64,000 bases of DNA from Winogradskyella sp. (lineage in GTDB: Bacteria; Bacteroidota; Bacteroidia; Flavobacteriales; Flavobacteriaceae), in contig SHBX01000007.1 of NCBI GenBank assembly GCA_004211785.1, positions 25,325-89,324 of the forward strand, given 5' to 3'. Shown here piece by piece: positions 27,936 to 35,461 of this stretch. Both the position numbers and the translations under genes were made by a program. Each line of letters opens with the position of its first letter. Position 1 is the stretch's first letter. The notes beneath the pieces are model-generated. The model did not search any database, had not been told where the DNA came from, and saw only the letters and a program-made list of their open reading frames with translations.

Positions 27936-27955
27936 GGTATTCCGTAAGGAATACC
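27936..27955. promoter_or_regulatory. Inverted repeat GGTATTCC-GTAA-GGAATACC
   Basis: Exact 8-bp arms around GTAA between the response regulator and the YegP-like gene. It has no T-tract, so an operator is as likely as a terminator. It shares TTCCGTAAGG with the palindrome at 28208. Confidence 0.5.
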
Positions 27956-28004
27956 TCTCTAACTGTTTTAGGTTTGAGCTTTATTAATCTTAAAACCTAG
28001 AATC

Positions 28005-28187
28005 ATGGGACAAGCAAAATTTACTATTAAGAAAAGAAGCAATGGAGAATATATGTTCAATTTAAAAGCTGGCAATGGTGAGACAATTGCGACAAGTGAG
28101 GGATATACTACTAAGCAAGGATGTAAAAACGGAATTCAATCTGTGAAAGATAATGCGCCAGATGCAGAAATTGAAGACTTGACCTAA
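28005..28187 (+). CDS. YegP-family protein (DUF1508)
   Basis: 60 residues, one copy of the DUF1508 repeat: FTIKKRSNGEYMFNLKAGNGETIATSEGYTTKQGC.NGI.SVK, matching the YegP fold that many bacteria carry in one or two copies. Biochemical role unknown. Own short transcript between the inverted repeat at 27936 and the terminator at 28208. Confidence 0.9.
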   Translation: MGQAKFTIKKRSNGEYMFNLKAGNGETIATSEGYTTKQGCKNGIQSVKDNAPDAEIEDLT

Positions 28188-28207
28188 TAGACTCGTAACC
28201 AATTTTT

Positions 28208-28243
28208 CATAGCCTTACGGAATTCCGTAAGGCTATGTTTTTT
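28208..28243 (+). terminator. 30-bp perfect palindrome with T-tract after the yegP-like gene
   Basis: Bases 28208-28237 are a perfect palindrome centred on AATT (left arm CATAGCCTTACGG, right arm CCGTAAGGCTATG), followed by TTTTTT. As RNA it is a 13-bp stem with a 4-base loop and a U-tract, a good terminator. The core TTACGGAATTCCGTAA also resembles the repeats at 25202 and 27936, so it may double as an operator for the genes downstream. Confidence 0.75.
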
Positions 28244-28288
28244 AATGAGTTTATGTTTGATGTATTAAACTTTAAAATATTAGAAATC

Positions 28289-28408
28289 ATGGCAAAAAAG
28301 AAAGTTCAAATTAGATATCGAGATGCAGAAACAGGTGAATATGTGACAAAAGAATACGCAAAAAAGAATCCAAAAACCACAGTTAAAGAAACAGACAAAA
28401 GAAAATAA
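28289..28408 (+). CDS. 39-residue basic protein
   Basis: ATG 28289 to TAA 28408. The chain is very basic, MAKKKVQIRYRDAETGEYV followed by TKEYAKKNPKTTVKETDKRK. It resembles short phage and bacterial proteins of the same length that I cannot name. It is the first gene of the plus-strand operon: the next start codon is only 3 bases after its stop. Confidence 0.6.
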   Translation: MAKKKVQIRYRDAETGEYVTKEYAKKNPKTTVKETDKRK

Positions 28409-28411
28409 GCC

Positions 28412-28624
28412 ATGAAAAAACTAATTTTTTTAATACTAATCATTTTTAATGTTTCAAGTTTCGTCTCATGCTCTGATAATGAAGATGGCAATGAAGAATT
28501 AACAGAATGGGAATGTGGCTCCCATAACGGCAATACATTATATACAGGTCCAAGAGGAGGTTGCTATTATTATAACAGCAACGGAAACAAAATTTATGTA
28601 GATCGATCCGAATGTAATTGCTAA
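28412..28624 (+). CDS. Small lipoprotein with GPRGGCYYYNSNGNKIYV-type motif
   Basis: 70 residues. The signal ends at VSC (Cys20), the linker is acidic, and the C-terminal 30 residues (TGPRGGCYYYNSNGNKIYV) resemble the PBCV-type basic adaptor domain, here with extra cysteines (WECGS, GGC, SECNC). Four Cys in a periplasmic protein suggest two disulfides. Second gene of the operon. Confidence 0.6.
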   Translation: MKKLIFLILIIFNVSSFVSCSDNEDGNEELTEWECGSHNGNTLYTGPRGGCYYYNSNGNKIYVDRSECNC

Positions 28625-28634
28625 TTGAAAATTC

Positions 28635-29009
28635 ATGACTTTCATTAACAAAAAATATAGTGTCAAGGGTATTTCAATACTATGTGCATCTCTATTATTT
28701 ATAGCCGTTTTCTATTGGCCTATAGAGTATTACACATTTTTAAGAATAGTTGTATTTATTGGTGCGTTGATTGTTATAGTTAGTCTTAGACAGAAGCAAT
28801 TTTATTGGATTTTAGCATTTGCCATTATAGCTATACTCTTTAATCCAATTTTCCCAATCTATCTAAATATCAAAGCATATTGGATCCCTATAGACATCAT
28901 TTCTGGGATCTTGTTTCTGCTTGTTACATTTTTAAAACAACCTCAAAAAAAGCCAGAAAAAAAAGTAAAAAAAGCTGATAAGACCTATAGTAGAGATAAG
29001 ATTTACTAA
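28635..29009 (+). CDS. DUF6804-family membrane protein
   Basis: 124 residues with four hydrophobic spans (about 10-28, 34-52, 54-72, 80-100) and a very basic lysine-rich tail (KKPEKKVKKADK). The pattern fits DUF6804. Function unknown. 10 bases after the lipoprotein gene in the same operon. Confidence 0.6.
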   Translation: MTFINKKYSVKGISILCASLLFIAVFYWPIEYYTFLRIVVFIGALIVIVSLRQKQFYWILAFAIIAILFNPIFPIYLNIKAYWIPIDIISGILFLLVTFLKQPQKKPEKKVKKADKTYSRDKIY

Positions 29010-29030
29010 TCATAACCAAAAACCAAAGAC

Positions 29031-29435
29031 ATGGAGAATACATCAATCCCTATGGAAGTAAAAAGTCATTTTTTACGATTGTACCAAATTGCATTAACTG
29101 ATGATAATTTTAGCCATTTAGAAATGCAGCTACTCTACAAGTTCGCAAAAGAAAGAGGCATTTCGCAACAGGAATTAGAAGATATATTGACTGGATATTC
29201 AGGAAAAATAACAATTCCAGAAACTGTAGAAAAAAGAATTGAATACCTCTATGACTTTGCACTAATGATTTGGGCTGATGATGTTGTGACTGACGATGAA
29301 AGAATAGCATTGAAAAAATACATTTTAAAATTTGAGTTTAAAAAAGATAGTGCTGAAGAACTGTCTAATTATTTATTAGAGAGTGCAAAGCATAAAAAGA
29401 CGAAAGAGACTCTCTTAAAAGAATTAAATGACTAA
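29031..29435 (+). CDS. TerB-like helical protein
   Basis: 134 residues, all-helical, with the TerB-type arrangement of two repeats each with acidic residues: FSHLEMQLLYKFAKERGIS and ADDVVTDDERIALKKYILKF. TerB-fold proteins bind divalent metal at membranes and occur in tellurite and chemical-stress systems. No membrane segment. It is 3 bases before the coiled-coil membrane protein gene, so the two are probably partners. Confidence 0.6.
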   Translation: MENTSIPMEVKSHFLRLYQIALTDDNFSHLEMQLLYKFAKERGISQQELEDILTGYSGKITIPETVEKRIEYLYDFALMIWADDVVTDDERIALKKYILKFEFKKDSAEELSNYLLESAKHKKTKETLLKELND

Positions 29436-29438
29436 GCT

Positions 29439-30704
29439 ATGGGATTATTAAAAAGACTGACACAACTAACATCTCAAAATGGTAAAGATGAAAATAAAAA
29501 GCCCGAACAGATAGAAGAGCAAAAACTTACTTATAAAGATGAAGGGTTTAACACTTCAAAATCAAGCTCTGGAAATTCTCTTGTTTTGCAACCTTCTCTA
29601 ATATCAATCTATGAGAAATTTGAAAAGAAATGCAAAGAAGATTATGTAAATCAAGAGCGCTTAAAGCAGCCTTATATTGCTGAACAAAAAGGTAAAAAAA
29701 CCACATTATTAAATAAAGATGAAGAGCGTGATAGGTTAGAAAAAAAAGTAACTGATATTAATAATGAAATTGAAGATTTAAAACAAGCATGCAGAAAAGT
29801 AAAAACTAATCCTGAAGATTACCTTCTTGATGTAGATAAAAAAGCAAGTGCTAAATTTTGGATAGGTATTAGTTTCCTACTGCCTTTAGCAGCATATATT
29901 TTCGTCTTTTATATTTCTACTTCTTTCTCTGCTTTTTTTAGAGAATTTGACCCTGGAATTAGTTTGTTTCAAGGAATGTTTGATCCACAAGCGCTTTCTA
30001 AAGCCTATGAAGCTGGTTGGTTAGAATTAGTGTTTATTTTATTTATCCCATTTGTCTTTTTCGCCTTGGGCTACCTTATTCATATGTTCCAAGAGAAACG
30101 AGGATTAATAAACAAATTCAAAATAGCAGCTTTATTAATAATTACATTTCTATTTGATGCTATTCTAGCTTACTTAATTGATGAGAAATTATATAATCTT
30201 AATAAAACTTTTGATAGTGAAGTTTTTAATATTTCAGTAGCCTTTCAGAGCATTAGCTTTTGGTTAATAATCTTTGCTGGCTTCGTTTCTTATATCGTTT
30301 GGGGATTAGTATTTGATTTTGTAATGAAAGAACACGCAAATAGAGATAAAATCAAAGCTTTTATAAGAGAGAAAAAAGAAGCCATTTTTGAAAAAGAAAA
30401 TAAATCTTCAAAAATCAAAGCTCAAATCATAGAAGTTGAAAATGAAATTTCAGGTATCAAGACAAGAATAACTGAGCTTCAGAATATCATTGATGGTTTT
30501 ATACTACCCGTTATGAATTATAAGTCATTATCTGCAGAATATTTTCAAGGGTGGCAGCATTACATAGCATCATCAATGCCAATGGGACAAGAAGAACAAG
30601 AAAGTTTATTATTGGAATGCAGAACTGTATATGACAAGCATATAAAAAACTTAGAAATTGATACCGATACTTATCAAAATAAAGTCTATACTAAAACCTT
30701 ATAA
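29439..30704 (+). CDS. Coiled-coil membrane protein with four helices
   Basis: 421 residues. The soluble N-terminus ends in a coiled coil (about 95-128); membrane helices lie near 143-166, 197-217, 228-248 and 271-295; a second coiled coil (about 310-355) and a soluble tail follow. I do not recognise the family. Size, topology and the neighbouring TerB-like and vWA-like genes recall membrane scaffolds of Ter-type stress systems. The following gene begins 2 bases after its stop. Confidence 0.6.
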   Translation: MGLLKRLTQLTSQNGKDENKKPEQIEEQKLTYKDEGFNTSKSSSGNSLVLQPSLISIYEKFEKKCKEDYVNQERLKQPYIAEQKGKKTTLLNKDEERDRLEKKVTDINNEIEDLKQACRKVKTNPEDYLLDVDKKASAKFWIGISFLLPLAAYIFVFYISTSFSAFFREFDPGISLFQGMFDPQALSKAYEAGWLELVFILFIPFVFFALGYLIHMFQEKRGLINKFKIAALLIITFLFDAILAYLIDEKLYNLNKTFDSEVFNISVAFQSISFWLIIFAGFVSYIVWGLVFDFVMKEHANRDKIKAFIREKKEAIFEKENKSSKIKAQIIEVENEISGIKTRITELQNIIDGFILPVMNYKSLSAEYFQGWQHYIASSMPMGQEEQESLLLECRTVYDKHIKNLEIDTDTYQNKVYTKTL

Positions 30705-30706
30705 AA

Positions 30707-31639
30707 ATGAATTTTCACAAATATATTACTCTATCTATAGCAATATCGACTTGTATATATTTTATGAGTTGTGCCAAAGATGGTAAATCATCCTCTATAG
30801 AGAGTATAAAAAAAGAAGCTTCTAACAAGACAGCAAAATGCCCTGACTATCTTTTAAAAGAAAAAGATAATAACTTAAATATTAGCATTTTATTAGACCT
30901 GTCTGATAGGATTGAAAAAACAAAAACTAAATCTAAAGATTCAGCTTATTTATCAAGTCTTGCTAATGTTTTTGTTAATCACGTTAAGAACAAGAAAGTA
31001 ATTCTTTTAGAAGACAGAATTCAACTATTTTTTAATCCAGAACCATCAGATGAGAGAATTAACTCTATTGCAGCAAAGCTTAAAGTTAATTTCACTAGAG
31101 AAACTTCAAAATCTCAGTTAGAAGAAACCTTAAAATTATACTCAGAATATCCATCTCAACTTTATAACCTAGCGCAGGAAGATGCAAAAATAGCTAGAGG
31201 TTATCCAGGATCGGACATATGGCGCTTTTTTAAAGATGATGTAAATGATTATTGCATAGATAAATGCCATAGAAATATAGTTGTGATCCTAACAGATGGC
31301 TATATGTATCACAATAAAACAGAAATGGAAGAAGGGAGTAAAACATCTTATCTAACACCAAGAAGCTTAAACGCACTAAAGCTCAATAATAGTAATTGGG
31401 AAAACGATTTTAAAACACGTCAATTAGGATTTATCCCAGCAAATTCAAATCTAAATGATTTAGAAGTTTTAGTCATAGGTATTACAAGTCAAAATAACAA
31501 CAATCCTTACACACAAGACATCATCGAGCACTATTGGAGTGAGTGGTTAGAAAGTATGGATATTAAAAACTACAAAATAAAAAATGCCGATTTGCCTTCT
31601 AGTATAGAAAAAGTAATCTCAGACTTTATAAACAATTAG
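30707..31639 (+). CDS. vWA-like lipoprotein
   Basis: 310 residues. Lipobox FMSC (Cys22). The mature part has a von Willebrand A-like layout: ISILLDLSDR (Asp64, Ser66) as the metal-site strand, then NIVVILTDGYM further on, and VLVIGITS after that. The first motif is DxSDR rather than the classic DxSxS, so metal binding is not certain. Cysteines in CIDKCHRN may pair. It probably mediates protein contacts at the membrane for the neighbouring genes. Confidence 0.65.
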   Translation: MNFHKYITLSIAISTCIYFMSCAKDGKSSSIESIKKEASNKTAKCPDYLLKEKDNNLNISILLDLSDRIEKTKTKSKDSAYLSSLANVFVNHVKNKKVILLEDRIQLFFNPEPSDERINSIAAKLKVNFTRETSKSQLEETLKLYSEYPSQLYNLAQEDAKIARGYPGSDIWRFFKDDVNDYCIDKCHRNIVVILTDGYMYHNKTEMEEGSKTSYLTPRSLNALKLNNSNWENDFKTRQLGFIPANSNLNDLEVLVIGITSQNNNNPYTQDIIEHYWSEWLESMDIKNYKIKNADLPSSIEKVISDFINN

Positions 31640-31641
31640 TC

Positions 31642-32163
31642 ATGGGATTCAGATTTCAAAAGCACGTAAAAATAGGAAAGCGATTTGGTATAAATATTAG
31701 TAAATCAGGCATTACACCAAGTTATAGAAGTAAACGAGGTTCGTTAAGTTCTAAGGGATATTCTATACGTACGGGAATTCCTGGATTGAATTACAGAAAG
31801 ACTTTTAAAAAGTCCAAAGGCAGTGGATGTTTAATAATGGTTTTATTTTTATTGATCACTTCTACAATATCAATCATTTCTTGTAACAAAGAAAAGTCTA
31901 AACCAATAAATCAATGGTATCAAGGCGGGACTTTACATAAATCAAAAATCATAGACTGGAAAGTCTCAACTGATAGGAACAAACTTGCTACATGTGGTGA
32001 CTTTTGTGCAAAACTATATCAAAACCATTCTTTAGAGGAAATCAAAATATTAGCGAACAACCTAAAAATATGTATAGATGAAGCAGTAAAGGGTCATAAT
32101 ACTTCTGATAATTTTAAAGTATCAGAAGTTGCATCAATGTGCTTAATACTTTTAGAAAACTAA
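31642..32163 (+). CDS. DUF4236 protein with a membrane helix
   Basis: 173 residues. Residues 1-52 match DUF4236: FRFQKHVKIGKRFGINISKSG, then RTGIPGLNYRKT. A membrane helix lies at about 61-80, ending in SC, and the remaining 90 residues are soluble with three Cys (CGDFC, CIDEA). DUF4236 is common in phage- and defence-rich regions with unknown role. 2 bases after the vWA-like gene. Confidence 0.75.
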   Translation: MGFRFQKHVKIGKRFGINISKSGITPSYRSKRGSLSSKGYSIRTGIPGLNYRKTFKKSKGSGCLIMVLFLLITSTISIISCNKEKSKPINQWYQGGTLHKSKIIDWKVSTDRNKLATCGDFCAKLYQNHSLEEIKILANNLKICIDEAVKGHNTSDNFKVSEVASMCLILLEN

Positions 32164-32167
32164 AACT

Positions 32168-33220
32168 ATGGAACTTCAAAATAAACTTAAAGCAATTGCA
32201 ACAAAAATCAATCAACTCAAAGATAAAATAGATACAGAAGAGTCAACAAAGCATGCTTTTGTATTGCCTTTTATTAATGCCTTGGGTTACGATACGTTTA
32301 ATCCTTTAGAAGTAGTACCAGAGTTTACAGCAGATTTAGGGTTAAAAAAAGGCGAAAAGGTAGATTATGCTATTTTTCAAAATGAAGCTCCTATTATCAT
32401 CATCGAGTGCAAACATTGGGAAGAAAATCTAGATAATCATAACTCACAATTGTTCAGGTATTTTCATGCTACTAAAACACGGTTCGCATTGCTTACAAAC
32501 GGAATTAATTATCGTTTTTATACAGACTTAGAGCAACCCAATAAAATGGATGCAAAACCATTCTTTGAATTAGAGATTACCAAAATTAAAGATAATGAAG
32601 TGCATGAGATTTCGAAATTTCACAAATCAAATTTTGATGTCAATAAAATAGTAAATAATGCAAGTGCCTTAAAGTACACTAAAGAGATAAGGAAGTGCAT
32701 AACAGAAGAACTAATTGAGCCATCTCATAATTTCGTGAAATTATTTGCTAATAATGTATATTCTGGAAGACTTACCGAAAAAGTTATGCAAGAATTTACC
32801 GATTTGGTCCACAAGGCTTTTACCCAAACCATAAGTGAAAAAGTAAACGACCGCTTAAATTCTGCATTAAACAAGGAAGCTGAAAACCAACAATTAGACA
32901 CTATCGAGGTCATAGAGGAAGATAATAGAATAGAAACCACCGAAGAAGAATTAGAGGGTTTTAGAATTGTAGTTGCTATTCTAAGACGTAAACTCTCTAT
33001 AGAGAGAATTGCCTACAGAGATACTCAATCATATTTTGGGATTCTCTTAGATGATAATAACCGAAAGCCATTGTGCAGATTGCATTTTAATGGAAGTAAA
33101 AAGTACATTGGTGTTTTTGATGAAGCAAAAAAAGAAACTAAAGAGTTAATTACGAAATTGAGCGATATATATAACTTTGAGGAAAGGCTTTTAAACACAA
33201 TTAATCTTTATGAGGATTGA
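32168..33220 (+). CDS. HsdR_N-type nuclease-like protein
   Basis: 350 residues. The N-terminal half has the type I restriction HsdR N-terminal layout: TEESTKHAFVLPFINALGYD, then the PD-(D/E)XK core with Asp66 (KVDYAIF) and Glu80-x-Lys82 (IIECKHW). It has no helicase domain, so it is a stand-alone nuclease-like protein. A short coil and a C-terminal domain (about 265-350) follow. These genes are often annotated as type I restriction endonuclease N-terminal proteins, but real DNA cleavage is not shown for most. Last gene of the operon, 4 bases after DUF4236. Confidence 0.8.
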   Translation: MELQNKLKAIATKINQLKDKIDTEESTKHAFVLPFINALGYDTFNPLEVVPEFTADLGLKKGEKVDYAIFQNEAPIIIIECKHWEENLDNHNSQLFRYFHATKTRFALLTNGINYRFYTDLEQPNKMDAKPFFELEITKIKDNEVHEISKFHKSNFDVNKIVNNASALKYTKEIRKCITEELIEPSHNFVKLFANNVYSGRLTEKVMQEFTDLVHKAFTQTISEKVNDRLNSALNKEAENQQLDTIEVIEEDNRIETTEEELEGFRIVVAILRRKLSIERIAYRDTQSYFGILLDDNNRKPLCRLHFNGSKKYIGVFDEAKKETKELITKLSDIYNFEERLLNTINLYED

Positions 33221-33295
33221 TTAATATATGAGCTCAATTAATTATTGGTATTGAAAAGATTATTAGCTAAGTTTAAGTCTCTTTAAAATAATCTT

Positions 33296-33799
33296 ATGTA
33301 CAAATACGGTTTTGCTTTTTTACTTCTATTAATTGTTTCAATAAATGCTGATTCTAAATCGGTAAAAAAAGAAACAATCATTGGAAAAGTTGTTGGAATA
33401 ACTGATGGTGATACTTTTAAACTTTTAACGAAAGATTCTACACTTATAAAAGTACGCTTAGCAAACATAGATTGCCCAGAGAGCAAACAACCTTTTTCAA
33501 AAAAAGCAAAGCAGTTTGTTTCCGATGCTATTTTTAGTAAGATGGTAACATTAAAAATTCTAAAGAGAGATAGATACCAACGATATATTAGTAATGTAAT
33601 ATATGATGACTCTTTAAGTCTATGTCATGAGCTTGTGAAAAATGGCTTAGCATGGCATTATAGAAAATATTCTAAAGATTCTATTTTACAAGCCTTAGAG
33701 GACAATGCCAGAGGGAATAGACTAGGGCTTTGGCAAGATAAAAACGCTATTGCGCCTTGGGAATGGAGAGATAGAAAAAAGAAAAAATCTAAAGAGTGA
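33296..33799 (+). CDS. Thermonuclease (SNase-like), exported
   Basis: 167 residues. An N-terminal signal or anchor (about 3-18) is followed by a staphylococcal-nuclease fold: GKVVGITDGDT (Asp37, Asp39), VRLANIDCPE (Arg54, Asp59, Glu62) and the basic segment RDRYQRY (Arg96), matching the catalytic Arg/Glu/Arg set of that family. It should degrade nucleic acid outside the cytoplasm. 75 bases after the nuclease-like gene, and followed by an overlapping gene. Confidence 0.88.
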   Translation: MYKYGFAFLLLLIVSINADSKSVKKETIIGKVVGITDGDTFKLLTKDSTLIKVRLANIDCPESKQPFSKKAKQFVSDAIFSKMVTLKILKRDRYQRYISNVIYDDSLSLCHELVKNGLAWHYRKYSKDSILQALEDNARGNRLGLWQDKNAIAPWEWRDRKKKKSKE

Positions 33800-34167
33800 A
33801 ATTACTTAAAATAGTCCTTCTATTTATAACATTATCCTGTGGTTATTGTATACCTGCACAAACTGTTTATACAACAAAAACTGGAGAGAAATATCATAAA
33901 AGCACCTGCCATTACCTAAAATATTCTAAAAAAGAAATCAAATTAGACAGAGCAAAAGCATTAGGATATGTAGCCTGTAAAGTTTGTAAACCAACAGCGA
34001 ATAATACAAAGAAGAAATCAAATTCAACATCTTTAGCTTCAAAAAAAGTACAAAAAACTACTACATCAAAAAAGTTAACAGCAACACAATGCACAGGTAA
34101 AACAAAATCTGGGAAACGTTGTAAACGAAAAACAAAAAATACAAGTGGCAGGTGTTATCAACATTAA
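33796..34167 (+). CDS. DUF5763-type cysteine-rich exported protein
   Basis: 123 residues with a GTG start that overlaps the stop of the thermonuclease gene by 4 bases, so it is translationally coupled. A signal peptide ends near IPAQ. An Ada-like metal-binding pattern, YHKSTCHYLKYS...ACKVCKP, fills the middle; a lysine/threonine linker leads to QCTGKTKSGKRCKRKTK...GRCYQH, the DUF5763 signature. The two modules are zinc-like sites. Probably binds nucleic acid or metal with the nuclease. Confidence 0.75.
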   Translation: MKLLKIVLLFITLSCGYCIPAQTVYTTKTGEKYHKSTCHYLKYSKKEIKLDRAKALGYVACKVCKPTANNTKKKSNSTSLASKKVQKTTTSKKLTATQCTGKTKSGKRCKRKTKNTSGRCYQH

Positions 34168-34206
34168 TCAAATGATTAATAAAACAATATCTTATTTAAA
34201 CTATCC

Positions 34207-34251
34207 AAATCCTCATCAAAATAGTTCGACTTTTGTCCCGTTGACTCCACA
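34207..34251 (+). repeat. 45-bp dispersed repeat, copy 1
   Basis: AAATCCTCATCAAAATAGTT followed by CGACTTTTGTCCCGTTGACT and CCACA. The second copy at 38696-38740 differs only at two bases, and a shorter relative is at 45788. Copies 1 and 2 are in the same orientation and flank the heme uptake genes. Confidence 0.85.
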
Positions 34252-34254
34252 GAG

Positions 34255-34288
34255 TAGAACCCATAACCAAAAAAGGTTATGGGTTCTA
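34255..34288. terminator. 14-bp perfect hairpin
   Basis: TAGAACCCATAACC pairs with GGTTATGGGTTCTA across six As. No T-tract on either side, so termination is uncertain. It lies between the convergent DUF5763 and DUF6607 genes, next to the dispersed repeat. Confidence 0.5.
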
Positions 34289-34448
34289 CATGTAATTTCA
34301 AAAGATTACTTGGCTTTTAAATATATTTTCTAACCCCAATTGAAAAATTGTTCCTTTGACCTAATCTTTTAAGCAATTAAGTTCAGTAAAATTTATAACG
34401 AAACTAGTTGGAGGATTAGTCACTTCAAGTTAAATTGATTTGCATGTT

Positions 34449-35357
34449 TTACTTTATTACGTATTGCTCGATAAGTTCACTTACATTATTAGTACTAAAT
34501 TTAAAGTCATCAGAAAATAGATGTTTATAAAGCGGTTTGTCATCAACTTTTCGTTCTAACTTTAAATCTATCTTTTTTGCAAATACATCGTCCCATTTAA
34601 CTCGAACAATTTTCCAATTTTCTTTGTTTTTTGACCAATACCCTTGAGCAGCTTTGCATCTGTTTTCTGGAACTTTTTTGTAGGTATTTAATCCTTTTTC
34701 TTGTGCTAGTATAACGTCTTCTTTACCTTCCTCTCTAATTATCTTATCATTGTCTTGGTCGTGAATCCAACCATCTTTTGTAATCTCATGTTTATTTGTT
34801 CGCATGGTTACATTATAATCATTCCTTTTTGTGTATTCTCGTCTAGGAAGCGGAGCATCTGTAGTATTTTCCCAATAGCTTTTTCCATCAACATGAACCC
34901 AAGTCGCTGAACCTTCATATCTTGGACTGTCATCCACTTGAAATACTTTTTGAGTCCATTGTCCTTTAACTTCTTCTTTAGACAATTGATTGTAATTCCA
35001 TTTGTTATTTACACCATAAGTATATAAATCAGTATTTTCATATAACCAATCTTGTCTCCAATGCTTAATAACAGTTTGTTTGTCTGGTCTTCCAACGATT
35101 AAAAGGTGTTGCATTACAATTTTATTATCCTTGTCTTCTACTAATTCAACCCATTCTAATCCTTTATCGTGTTTGACCTTTGAAGGTAGATAAGTTGCAT
35201 CATCGGAATATTCAAAAGTTTCTGCAAAATCGAAACTTACTTCATAACAACCACACATTTTCTTGATGGCTTCCTTGTCTTGTTCTTTCTTGTCTTGAGC
35301 ATTTACTGTTGTAGAAAAAGCAAAAAACAGCAATGGTAATAGTGCTACTCTTTTCAT
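34449..35357 (-). CDS. DUF6607-family exported protein
   Basis: 302 residues with a signal peptide ending at VNAQ. The mature part has many Trp/Tyr-rich strands (KHWRQDWLYENTDLYTYG, RVKWDDVF) and a Cys pair in KKMCGCYEV. It matches DUF6607, found beside heme TonB receptors in flavobacteria. Divergent from the TonB receptor gene, with 104 bases between, so they may share control by haem or iron. Direct function unknown. Confidence 0.8.
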   Translation of the reverse strand: MKRVALLPLLFFAFSTTVNAQDKKEQDKEAIKKMCGCYEVSFDFAETFEYSDDATYLPSKVKHDKGLEWVELVEDKDNKIVMQHLLIVGRPDKQTVIKHWRQDWLYENTDLYTYGVNNKWNYNQLSKEEVKGQWTQKVFQVDDSPRYEGSATWVHVDGKSYWENTTDAPLPRREYTKRNDYNVTMRTNKHEITKDGWIHDQDNDKIIREEGKEDVILAQEKGLNTYKKVPENRCKAAQGYWSKNKENWKIVRVKWDDVFAKKIDLKLERKVDDKPLYKHLFSDDFKFSTNNVSELIEQYVIK

Positions 35358-35435
35358 TTTTAATAGTTTGTTTTTCGTGATTAAAATAATTTTAAAATTT
35401 TATTATTCTTATTTAGATTGAATTAAAATAACCTA

Positions 35436-35443
35436 TATATTTG
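35436..35443 (+). promoter_or_regulatory. Bacteroidota -7 box of the TonB receptor operon
   Basis: TATATTTG matches TAnnTTTG and lies 18 bases before the start codon; a TTG at 35418-35420 is the likely -33 element, with somewhat short spacing (15 bases). Confidence 0.6.
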
Positions 35444-35461
35444 CGACAAATTTAATTAAGA

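Noticed and set aside
24318..34167. Integrative element or prophage
   Set aside because: No integrase, transposase, att repeats or structural phage genes; only the content looks accessory.
34145..34333. 62-codon frame after the DUF5763 gene
   Set aside because: It runs through the dispersed repeat and hairpin, without any motif.
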